Source of the DNA: Limisphaerales bacterium
GTDB lineage: Bacteria > Verrucomicrobiota > Verrucomicrobiae > Limisphaerales > UBA11358
Length of the DNA stretch: 21,397 nt
NCBI GenBank assembly: GCA_003152145.1
Contig: PLZL01000147.1
Span: 1 to 21,397 of the forward strand
Direction of reading: 5' to 3'
Shown in pieces: positions 7,200 to 13,926 of this stretch. Both the position numbers and the translations under genes were made by a program. Every line of letters starts with the position of its first letter. The stretch's first letter is position 1. The notes under the pieces were generated by a model that saw only the letters and a program-made list of their open reading frames with translations, was not told where the DNA came from and ran no database searches.

Positions 7200-7979
7200 T
7201 CAGGCCGCTTGGGGAATTTTTTCAGGAGGCAAAACACGCGCGGTCGTCTTGGTTTTGTGAGCGGCTTTCCACGCCCTGTCGAAGGCCAACTCCAAACTGG
7301 ACTTGATAATAAACGATGCAGCAAATGCACTATTGTCATTGCGGACGCTGATGTCGGTGCCTTGCAGATCAATCAAGTGCGCCAGCGCATTGACGCCGTT
7401 TTCGATATTGTTTGACACACGGCAGGGGCCTTGGACTTCGTTGGCCGTTCCTGTCATCTCGTCGCGCCAGGCGGAAAAATCACGCCGGAAATTTTCCGCC
7501 AAAAGCCGCGGCAGTTCAAGATTTCCGGCTTGGAATAATACCATCTCCAAATCCTCCCAGCCGGCAAAACAATCCGTGCAAAACTTTATCTGGCGGGCTT
7601 GCATAACGGCCAGCGCAACGGCCGCCGACGCGCATTTCTCCAGCTCATCACACGCGGCCAGCGCCTGGTCGCGCGTATCCTCCGGCACTTCATTCAGCCT
7701 GATGATTGCGGGCGGATTTTCAGCGGGCTTGCTGCGTCCGATTTTGTCCCTGACGGCGTTTTCTATCCACTGCCGCACGCTGATACCCGCGCGCACAACG
7801 TCGCGCAGCATGGCTTGGTATGCGGCCAATGGAATTTCAAAATCTGCCGCCGGCTCGCCCTTGACTTCACTGATGAGGATGCGGACATTCTCCGGCTGAT
7901 GGTTACGGGAGGTTTTGACTTGCGGCGACGTGCGTGCCGCGCTACGGTGTTGAAGGACTCGATTTGTTGGTGTTTTCAT
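7200..7979 (-). CDS. Hypothetical protein, middle gene of the repressor operon
   Basis: 259 residues, not recognised. The first ~30 residues are basic and low in hydrophobics. Around 45-80, FEIPLAAYQAMLRDVVRAG then ISVRQWIENAVRDKIG resembles a small helical DNA-binding or dimerisation segment like those of ribbon-helix-helix proteins, but this is weak. The remainder is helical with conserved-looking Trp and Cys (CTDCFAGWEDLEM). The preceding bases include GAAAGG about six bases from the ATG, one of the few plausible Shine-Dalgarno sites here. It lies between the repressor gene (57-base gap) and the 6723-7139 gene, all leftward. Confidence 0.65.
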   Translation of the reverse strand: MKTPTNRVLQHRSAARTSPQVKTSRNHQPENVRILISEVKGEPAADFEIPLAAYQAMLRDVVRAGISVRQWIENAVRDKIGRSKPAENPPAIIRLNEVPEDTRDQALAACDELEKCASAAVALAVMQARQIKFCTDCFAGWEDLEMVLFQAGNLELPRLLAENFRRDFSAWRDEMTGTANEVQGPCRVSNNIENGVNALAHLIDLQGTDISVRNDNSAFAASFIIKSSLELAFDRAWKAAHKTKTTARVLPPEKIPQAA

Positions 7980-8036
7980 AGATGCCTTTCATTTGGGTCT
8001 GCGCTCTGGCGGTGTTCACGCACAGCCAGGGCATTT

Positions 8037-8858
8037 TTATTTTTCCGGCAGCTTTGGTTTCCAATACTGAAGCCGGATGGCAATATCCGCCGAAGGATTG
8101 CTTTCACCAGAAAGCCACTGATTCACCGCCTGGCGAGTCACCTTGAATTCCCGCGCCAGCGCGGCCTTTGCTCCACGCGGCACGGTGACTTTTTTCAGGC
8201 GCGCAATCAGCCCCTTCAGATCACGGATTTCATTTTGCACGCCGGCAGTATGCGAAAGCAGCTCTGCATTGTCAAGCACAGATTTACTTGAAATTGACAT
8301 GGTTTCCGATTTCTCTTCCGGCAGTAAAGGGTTCGCAAACAAGTCACTGGCTTTTTTCCGAAATTTAACGTCCCTCCGCATTGTCCGAAGCTGCTTTTTC
8401 ATCAAGCCCTCCAGTGCAACGGCCCATTTTCGCCGCTCGAAAATGGGAACTGACTCATCGTTCAGAATGTTCGGAATCAAATCCAGGGCTTTTCTTTGTC
8501 TGCTAAATTTGTGGCTAGCCTCGCTTTGCAAGACGCGCATTTTAGGCATGATGTGTTTATCGTAAACCTCGCTGAATAAGGCGCGGGGCCGCACTAGATT
8601 GATGAAATCCGAATCGTCAAATACGTTTGGAAATTTGGGGGAATTAACTTGCGTTGCCAGCCACAGCGGACTTACGTGATAACGCTTGGAAATTGCTCGA
8701 AAGACTTCATAGGGCAACGGCGCACGCCCCGCTTCATAGCTGGCAATGCGCTCACTCCCAAAGCCGACCGCCACAGCAAATTTTGATCGTGGAATTTGAA
8801 GCGTTTCTCGAAACGCCCGCAGCCTAGCTCCGATCAACTTTTCACGTTCAGCTACCAT
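8037..8858 (-). CDS. Element repressor with Cro/CI-type HTH at both ends
   Basis: 273 residues. Residues ~8-65 form an HTH_3-type domain (GARLRAFRETLQIPRSKFA, GSERIASYEAGR, then HVSPLWLA). A second HTH lies near the C-terminus (AALAREFKVTRQAVNQWLSG), separated by ~150 mainly charged helical residues. Divergent orientation from the 57-residue Cro/Ner-like gene, with palindromes in the shared 75-base promoter region, is the classic lysogeny-type switch of Mu and lambdoid elements. The protein most likely represses the rightward operon and possibly its own promoter. Mu c and lambda CI do not, to my knowledge, have two HTHs in this layout. A TAGAAT -10-like hexamer (complement of 8868-8873) lies nine bases upstream of the ATG. 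Confidence 0.8.
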   Translation of the reverse strand: MVAEREKLIGARLRAFRETLQIPRSKFAVAVGFGSERIASYEAGRAPLPYEVFRAISKRYHVSPLWLATQVNSPKFPNVFDDSDFINLVRPRALFSEVYDKHIMPKMRVLQSEASHKFSRQRKALDLIPNILNDESVPIFERRKWAVALEGLMKKQLRTMRRDVKFRKKASDLFANPLLPEEKSETMSISSKSVLDNAELLSHTAGVQNEIRDLKGLIARLKKVTVPRGAKAALAREFKVTRQAVNQWLSGESNPSADIAIRLQYWKPKLPEK

Positions 8859-8897
8859 GCGCCGATAATTCTAGCACAATACGGGGGAAAAATAAGT

Positions 8898-8929
8898 CTT
8901 TACAATATTCCGTAAAGTGGTAAATTACC
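8898..8929 (+). promoter_or_regulatory. Rightward promoter with overlapping operator palindromes
   Basis: TTTACA (8899-8904), a 16-base spacer and TAAATT (8921-8926) form a promoter ending seven bases before the ATG at 8934. Two palindromes lie exactly over it: CTTTAC-N8-GTAAAG (8898-8917) across the -35, and GGTAA-A-TTACC (8919-8929) across the -10. Both contain GTAAA-type half-sites, so a repressor bound here would block RNA polymerase directly. Confidence 0.6.
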
Positions 8930-8933
8930 GAAA

Positions 8934-9107
8934 ATGGCTGCCAAATGCCAACGACGACAGTATCGGCGACGCCCCGGACTCACGGAGGCGGCGCATGAAC
9001 TTTCGGTGACGTATTCACACCTTCGTCGCGTCATCAAGGGCGAGCGCAAATCACCGCTGCTCGCTCTTTACCGAGCAAGGAAGCGCAACCGCCGCAACGC
9101 ACCATAA
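8934..9107 (+). CDS. Small Cro/Ner-like DNA-binding protein
   Basis: 57 residues, strongly basic. It opens MAAKCQRRQYRRRPGLTEAA, then HELSVTYSHLRRVIKGERKS reads as a helix-turn-helix (helix, turn at SVTY, recognition helix SHLRRVIKG) close to the Cro/Ner size class. It is the first gene of the rightward operon, directly behind the operator-promoter and divergent from the repressor. This is the position of ner in Mu, where Ner down-regulates early transcription and the repressor gene. The ATG may be the first base or close to the first base of the mRNA. Function is inferred from context plus the HTH. Confidence 0.65.
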   Translation: MAAKCQRRQYRRRPGLTEAAHELSVTYSHLRRVIKGERKSPLLALYRARKRNRRNAP

Positions 9108-9135
9108 ACCGAAATCAAAACAACACGATAAAACC

Positions 9136-9663
9136 ATGAATCCAAACTTAGAGTCCGTTCAAATTGCCCTGGATAACGTCAGCAAGATTGCCGAGCGCCG
9201 ACAGGGACTGGAGGCCGAACAGCAGGAATTGCAGACCAAGATCCAAACGTTGACGGCAACCGTTGCCGGTGGCGATGCCAAATCCGTCAACGCCCTGAAT
9301 ATCGCCAAGGCCCGCGCCGAAGTGTTGCCCGACGATCTGTCGTCTCTGTCACTGGAATTCAGCGGAGCCATCACCACGTTGAGCAATTCCCTGCTGCCGA
9401 TATCGCCAATGGTTGCGAAGGCTCACGGAAAAGAATTCCGGCGGATTGAGGCAACCGTCCAGGCTTTTCTGGAAACGCTAATTACTGATGGCTATTTGAT
9501 CGAAAAGTTCGCGCTAGAGATCACCAACAACGCCAAGACCGTCAGAGCTTTGGAATTTTTGAATGCGCGGTTTTCGTCTCTGCAAATCAACAAACTTGTT
9601 GATGCGAAATCGGTGATTTCGCGCGCTGAAGATGCCATTGCCAGGCTTGAACATGTTGAATAA
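9136..9663 (+). CDS. Coiled-coil hypothetical protein in the early operon
   Basis: 175 residues, not recognised. Residues ~5-45 (QIALDNVSKIAERRQGLEAE and following) form a heptad-rich coiled coil. The rest is helical with few aromatic residues. No signal, membrane or catalytic motif. It lies between the Cro/Ner-like gene and the gpI-like gene. Size and coiled-coil content are close to Mu Gam (a DNA-end protector), but I see no Gam sequence similarity, so that is only one possibility. Twenty-eight bases separate it from the preceding stop, with no Shine-Dalgarno. Followed by a hairpin-containing gap. Confidence 0.6.
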   Translation: MNPNLESVQIALDNVSKIAERRQGLEAEQQELQTKIQTLTATVAGGDAKSVNALNIAKARAEVLPDDLSSLSLEFSGAITTLSNSLLPISPMVAKAHGKEFRRIEATVQAFLETLITDGYLIEKFALEITNNAKTVRALEFLNARFSSLQINKLVDAKSVISRAEDAIARLEHVE

Positions 9664-9714
9664 CGCAACCATTTTAGCGGGCGTTTTGCCCATTATGTTC
9701 GGTCACGTCATGCG

Positions 9715-9746
9715 CTGCTCCGGGGTTGAATTTTGCTCCGGAGCAG
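9715..9746 (+). terminator. 9-bp hairpin between coiled-coil and gpI-like genes (partial terminator or attenuator)
   Basis: CTGCTCCGG (9715-9723) pairs perfectly with CCGGAGCAG (9738-9746) over a 14-base loop, followed by CTCTTTCT. The T tract is weak, so it may be a partial terminator setting lower expression of downstream genes, or an RNA processing site. Confidence 0.4.
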
Positions 9747-9779
9747 ACCTCTTTCTAAATTTCAATTTCCATAAAAATT

Positions 9780-10883
9780 ATGCTTCCCCTTGCGCTTGAA
9801 CAGGCCACACCCCACACCGCGCTCGCCACAGCCATCTCCGGTATATCGGCCGATGGGCCGCTACAGCCGGTCGATGCACCCGATGGTGATTACAACATTC
9901 AGTGGATGCCGCCCGGAGAGCAGGATATCATGTGCTGGGTGTCTGGCCAGCCGCGCCGATTGAAATTCACCGTCAAGGCGAAGCATGCCGAACTATTCAA
10001 CGCGCAATTGCAAAAAATGATTTCCCGCGCGCAGGCCGGCGACGGCGACAGGCCGTTCACGGATTACAACCACGAAGACCGCGCAGCTTCCAGCCGGCCC
10101 AAACGCATCGAATGGGGTGGTAACGATCCCAAGACGGGCGGCATCCGGCTCATTGGCCCCTGGACGGGCAAGGCCAAGTCGGCGATCCTCGACGATGAAT
10201 TTGACCGCTTCAGTCCGCAATGGGATTTCGACGAGAACACCGGCGAGCCGGTTGGAATCAATGAGAATCTTGGAGGCCTCGTAAATAAACCCGCGTTCAA
10301 ATCCATAGCCAAGGTGCAAGCCAATGATGCGAGTGGCGCGGTGCAAAATGATCCCGCCACCGAACCGCCGGGAAGTTTTTTCAATCTCGTAATGACCCGC
10401 GCCGCGCAGAAAAAAATCCCGGTTGAGCGGGCGGTGCAGGAAATTTCGCGCGAGCACCCCACCCTTGCCGAACAATATGCCTTCATGATGCGCGGGGTGA
10501 CCTCAGGTAGCACGCCGTTTAAGCCATCCGTTGAGATGGCCAAGGCATACGCCATGCGGGGTTCAACAACAGTGCTGGCGTTGAAGAATCATCCGTTCCT
10601 CGTGCAAGCCAGAGCTCTTGCCACGGCAAAAGGTTTCAGTGAGCAGGAAGCGCAAATTATTCTCGCGGGCAAAAATTATCCGCTGTATCAGCAATTCTGC
10701 GCGAGCCTTCATCAGGCCGAGAAAAGACGCCTTACCGCCGCTGCCGCTGATTCCGGGCAGATGGATTTCGTGAAGGAAGTCCAGACCGCGCAAGCAAACG
10801 GAACATCATTTGATGAAGCCGTTAATTTCGTTGCCTCTAGCAGGCCACACCTCCTTGATGAGTATCGGCGTTCGTTTCGCTAA
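9780..10883 (+). CDS. Mu gpI-like prohead protease/scaffold protein
   Basis: 367 residues. The central part carries the pattern of Mu I-like proteins: TDYNHED at residues 94-100, GGIRLIGPWTGKA, then FSPQWDFDENTG (FSP at 144-146) and GGLVNKPAF at 165-173. In Mu the full-length I protein is the maturation protease and its shorter internal product Z is the scaffold during head assembly. The C-terminal ~190 residues are helical, as a scaffold part would be (RAVQEISREHPTLAEQ, RALATAKGFSEQEAQ). Its presence is odd because no portal, major capsid or terminase gene is visible. It follows a hairpin-containing 116-base gap without Shine-Dalgarno. Whether it still has a virion role or has been reused is unknown. 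Confidence 0.75.
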   Translation: MLPLALEQATPHTALATAISGISADGPLQPVDAPDGDYNIQWMPPGEQDIMCWVSGQPRRLKFTVKAKHAELFNAQLQKMISRAQAGDGDRPFTDYNHEDRAASSRPKRIEWGGNDPKTGGIRLIGPWTGKAKSAILDDEFDRFSPQWDFDENTGEPVGINENLGGLVNKPAFKSIAKVQANDASGAVQNDPATEPPGSFFNLVMTRAAQKKIPVERAVQEISREHPTLAEQYAFMMRGVTSGSTPFKPSVEMAKAYAMRGSTTVLALKNHPFLVQARALATAKGFSEQEAQIILAGKNYPLYQQFCASLHQAEKRRLTAAAADSGQMDFVKEVQTAQANGTSFDEAVNFVASSRPHLLDEYRRSFR

Positions 10884-10899
10884 AAGTATGAATGATGCC

Positions 10900-11085
10900 T
10901 CAAACATTTCGCGCGGCGGTTTTGTGCTCGACGGCGTTGGTCATCTTCATAGTCAGAGCATTGTTGTGCCGCGTCGCAGCGGATCGGCTGCCAGTTTCTT
11001 CCGGTCCGCCGCCAATTTTTCCAAGGGCTTTTTCCAGCACATCGGAGGATTGAGCTGGTTTCGCAAAGCGGAGGGCCTGATCCAT
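10900..11085 (-). CDS. Possible 61-residue antisense small protein
   Basis: A minus-strand frame from ATG 11085 with GGAG eight bases upstream: MDQALRFAKPAQSSDVLEKA, then LGKIGGGPEETGSRS, ending TAARNV. Its composition looks more protein-like than the plus-strand frames in the same 237-base gap between the gpI-like gene and the gene at 11121. It has no known relatives that I recognise and runs against the surrounding operon. Low confidence; this gap could simply be noncoding. Confidence 0.25.
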   Translation of the reverse strand: MDQALRFAKPAQSSDVLEKALGKIGGGPEETGSRSAATRHNNALTMKMTNAVEHKTAARNV

Positions 11086-11120
11086 CCAGGCTCTCCGCCC
11101 TTTTAATCCCAACTGAAGCC

Positions 11121-11744
11121 ATGAAAGAAATCCTCCCCGCTTCAAAATCAATCCCAGCTTGGCAGATGGAACGAGCAAGGAAAATCCACCGGGCCTGCCT
11201 CTGTGTCCAGGCCGCTGCCGCGCGTGGCGAAAAAATTTCCAAATACATCCGGCGCACGGCACGCCGCTACAATGGACGCAAACTCAAATCCGATTCGGAG
11301 CGCCTGTTGCAACTTTCCGCGCAGACACTTCGCCGACATTTTGGAGTTTGGAAACGCGGCGGCCAGGTTGCCGCCGCTTTGCTGCCGCGATACACGCCGC
11401 GCCGCTCGGTTTTCACCGCGCCCATTCTGATCCGCTTCGTGAATTTTATCACCAGCCGCCCGCAGCCATCCATGCAGGAGGCATGGCGGGAGTTCGCCAA
11501 GCGCGGCGGCAATTTCGGACCGGGCCGGCGGGCGGGCAAACCATTGAAAATAACATACGGCCAGCTTAGGTATTCGTTCCCCGCGGCAAATTTTTACCTG
11601 TTGCGCGCGCAACAGAAGGCGATGGAAACGGCGCAAGCAAATGCGGATGCGCTACAGCAGAAGTTCATCGCCGAAATCCGCAAACGATTTCCAGCGCGGC
11701 CGCCACGCCGTCGCGTGAAACGAGAAACTGATTTTCAAATCTGA
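11121..11744 (+). CDS. Basic hypothetical protein with HTH-like N-terminal half
   Basis: 207 residues, very rich in Arg/Lys/Ala. Residues ~12-85 (ARKIHRACLCVQAAAARGEK, YIRRTARRYNG, LLQLSAQTLRRHFGVWKRGG) read as a series of short helices like the multi-HTH N-termini of transposases and recombinases. The C-terminal third is a charged helix ending RPPRRRVKRETDF. Probably nucleic-acid-binding; no catalytic triad. The stop overlaps the next start (TGATG, one-base overlap), showing an operon with 11744-12187. It could be an accessory end-binding or target protein of the transposon, which is inference from composition and position only. Confidence 0.55.
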   Translation: MKEILPASKSIPAWQMERARKIHRACLCVQAAAARGEKISKYIRRTARRYNGRKLKSDSERLLQLSAQTLRRHFGVWKRGGQVAAALLPRYTPRRSVFTAPILIRFVNFITSRPQPSMQEAWREFAKRGGNFGPGRRAGKPLKITYGQLRYSFPAANFYLLRAQQKAMETAQANADALQQKFIAEIRKRFPARPPRRRVKRETDFQI

Positions 11745-12187
11745 TGATCAACAATTCCACAACGAACCCGACGCGCCCAATGGGCGACCTCAACGCCGTA
11801 ATGCGCGACCTGGACTTGGACGCGGATAAAGTTCGCGCGCTGCTCGACGAAGGGAAGCTCATCGGTTTCAACATCTCGACTAACAAATCCGCCCGCGTCT
11901 GTTTGCGTCTTTTGACCAAAAGCGTCGAGCACTACCAGCAGACTGGCGGAAACAAAACGCTGGTGTTGGAATGGCCGCAAATTTTCCGGCTGGTTGTGAA
12001 GCACGACAAACTTTTTGTGCGGGGCTTGGAGATTCAGCGGGCTTTGAACTGTGACGAAGGCCACGTCGCAAGCCTGATTTTGGCGGGCTATTTTGTTTTG
12101 GTGAAGAAATCGCACCCCGGGCACGGCGGATCACCAATCGTTACGCGCGGGAGCTTCGAGGCGTTTCTGAAGGGGAGGCTGCTATGA
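11744..12187 (+). CDS. Hypothetical protein, excisionase/HTH-like
   Basis: 147 residues. LNAVMRDLDLDADKVRALLDEGKLIGFNI near the N-terminus resembles the opening of MerR/excisionase-type winged-helix proteins, where a short helix is followed by 'LLxxGxLxGF'. A second similar pattern (FVRGLEIQRALNCDEGHVASLILAGYF) lies at about residues 88-120. This suggests two small DNA-binding domains. Mu-class elements do not need an excisionase, so a regulator or end-binding factor is equally likely. Start overlaps the upstream stop by one base and its stop overlaps the next ATG (ATGA). Confidence 0.55.
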   Translation: MINNSTTNPTRPMGDLNAVMRDLDLDADKVRALLDEGKLIGFNISTNKSARVCLRLLTKSVEHYQQTGGNKTLVLEWPQIFRLVVKHDKLFVRGLEIQRALNCDEGHVASLILAGYFVLVKKSHPGHGGSPIVTRGSFEAFLKGRLL

Positions 12188-12405
12188 AAACGACTTGCGG
12201 CAAAATGCACACATTTGTTCCGTGGCGATTTGGCCAGGACGCGCGAACAGAGTGTTTGCCGCGCCGACAGGCGCAGTCCGGTCGCCGACGCACCACGCGG
12301 GCGATTAAAGGGGTCTTAATGGCATTGTGGCGCGTGTGTTTTGCGGACGATGAAGCCCCGGAAACCCCATTTCTTAATTTCGCCGTCCAACCCTCAAGAA
12401 TCTGA
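12184..12405 (+). CDS. Small basic hypothetical protein
   Basis: 73 residues beginning MKTTCGKMHTFVPW, rich in Arg with several Cys and Trp. It is supported mainly by a four-base ATGA overlap with the preceding stop and by filling the gap up to the tape-measure-like gene, whose ATG follows three bases after its stop. No motif recognised. It could be a chance frame. Confidence 0.4.
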   Translation: MKTTCGKMHTFVPWRFGQDARTECLPRRQAQSGRRRTTRAIKGVLMALWRVCFADDEAPETPFLNFAVQPSRI

Positions 12406-12408
12406 CCT

Positions 12409-13920
12409 ATGGCCGCCGACAATCAATCCCAGCTCGAGATCCTGATCAAGACCATCGCGGACACGACGGGATTCACCCTCACCCGCGAACAGGCCGCCGC
12501 CACCCAGCAGGCCCTGGGCAAATACGCGGAATCCACCGCCGATCTCGGCAAGAAAACCGAGGCCGCCGGCTTGATCCAGGAGAAATCCACCGCGTATGTG
12601 CGCGCGCAATTTGTCCTCTTTACCGAACTAAACAAAATTGTTCCCGGCCTTGGCATGGCCCTGCACGCCGCGTTCGCCGGGCCACTCGGGCCGATCATCC
12701 TGCTGGCCGCCGGCATCGCCGAGGTCACCTCGCTCATCAAGGCCCAGAACGCGGCACTGGACGAGCAGGCCAAGGCCGGCGCCAATGCCGATTTCCTCGA
12801 CGCCATCCAGTCGCGCCTCGCTGTCTTCACCAACGCCGCTGCCTCCGCGCAGCAGTTCGCCGACGGCCTGAAGAACATCGAAGACAATTCCAAGTCCGCC
12901 AAAACTGAACTGGAAGGCCAGATCAAGACATTGCAGGCCCTCGAACGCGCCCAGGCGGCACTCACCAGCGCGCAAAAGGAACTGGAGATCGCGCGGATTC
13001 AGCAGGACGAGGCCACGGGCAAAATCACGCCCGAGCAGGCCGCCGAACGGCGCGCCAAGACGGAAAAAGATTATCTCGAAAAATCTCAAAAAGACAAAGA
13101 AGCCGCGCAGCACAAGGACTTGGCAACGCGCCAGGCGGCGGCGGACAAGGCGAGGCAAAGCCAAACCGGGTTTGATTACGCCGCGACCGGGGCCACCGCC
13201 CGTGTGACCGCCGAAGAGGCGCACGCGGTCGCTGTAAAAGTTGATCCAAAAGAACAGGCGGAAAAGGAAAAGGCCGCCCAAGCGGAACTGGACAAGGCAA
13301 ATGCCACGGTTGAATCGCAGAAGAAATGGAACATGGCCGAGCGGGGCATCGGCATGACCACACCAGCAATGGACGCCCAGCAAATCGCCAACTTGCAAGC
13401 GGTTGCCGACAAGGCAGCGGCAAAATTGAGCGCGCTCCGCGAACAGGATAAAGAATTCGCCGCCACGCAAACGCCTCAAGCCGCCGCGAAGCTGCAACAC
13501 GACAAGAAGGCCGCTGAACGGGCCGAAAAACGCGCGGAGGAAAATGCGGCGTTCGCGGCGGAGCAACAGCGGCAGATTGACCAGGAAAAAGCCACGCAGT
13601 CAGGGACGCGCCCCATCGAAGAGCAGACGATGCAGATCAAGGAGAAGACGGTTGAGAGTCAGGAAACAACCCGACAGACGAAACAAGCCAAGGCGGACGT
13701 TGGCGCTATCGAGAGCTTTGAGCGGTCTGCAAATCCTTCGCCTGAATTAATCAGCAAAGCCGCGCAGGCAATTGCCGAATGGCAATCAGTCCCGGCCGCA
13801 ATTCAGGAACTGGTCGCCGCACTTGCCGGTCTTGACGCCAAACAATTAAAGGCTGACATGGCCGATGCAAAACGGAAAATCGCGGAAATCCAATCCCAAC
13901 TCTCCCATCACGGCCCTTAG
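12409..13920 (+). CDS. Tape-measure-like long coiled-coil protein
   Basis: 503 residues. The N-terminal 70 residues are helical. Residues 77-110 are a hydrophobic Gly/Ala/Leu/Ile-rich segment (IVPGLGMALHAAFAGPLGPI then ILLAAGIAEVTSLI), as in phage tape-measure proteins. Residues ~130-440 are almost continuous Ala/Glu/Lys/Gln-rich coiled coil (KEKAAQAELDKANATV, KKAAERAEKRAEENAAFAAE). It is short for a tape measure (usually 600-2000 residues), and no tail tube, chaperone or baseplate genes accompany it. It sits six bases upstream of the transposase gene. It could be a remnant tail protein or an unrelated membrane-linked coiled-coil protein. Confidence 0.5.
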   Translation: MAADNQSQLEILIKTIADTTGFTLTREQAAATQQALGKYAESTADLGKKTEAAGLIQEKSTAYVRAQFVLFTELNKIVPGLGMALHAAFAGPLGPIILLAAGIAEVTSLIKAQNAALDEQAKAGANADFLDAIQSRLAVFTNAAASAQQFADGLKNIEDNSKSAKTELEGQIKTLQALERAQAALTSAQKELEIARIQQDEATGKITPEQAAERRAKTEKDYLEKSQKDKEAAQHKDLATRQAAADKARQSQTGFDYAATGATARVTAEEAHAVAVKVDPKEQAEKEKAAQAELDKANATVESQKKWNMAERGIGMTTPAMDAQQIANLQAVADKAAAKLSALREQDKEFAATQTPQAAAKLQHDKKAAERAEKRAEENAAFAAEQQRQIDQEKATQSGTRPIEEQTMQIKEKTVESQETTRQTKQAKADVGAIESFERSANPSPELISKAAQAIAEWQSVPAAIQELVAALAGLDAKQLKADMADAKRKIAEIQSQLSHHGP

Positions 13921-13926
13921 TGACCC

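Noticed and set aside
7136..7372. Minus-strand frame ending with an ATGA overlap onto the 7139 start, suggesting a frameshifted extension of the 7200-7979 gene
   Set aside because: It overlaps a longer, better-looking frame, has no slippery sequence that I can see, and its composition is unlike a conserved domain. The overlap is probably chance.
10810..11106. Plus-strand frame overlapping the 3' end of the gpI-like gene
   Set aside because: The preferred start would lie inside the gpI-like gene. The sequence is rich in Ser/Gly/Phe without domain features, and the opposite strand gives a more protein-like alternative.
12628..13566. A 312-residue minus-strand open frame
   Set aside because: Antisense to the coiled-coil protein; its Leu/Arg/Phe/Gly-rich content is the expected complement of Ala/Glu/Lys/Gln codons.
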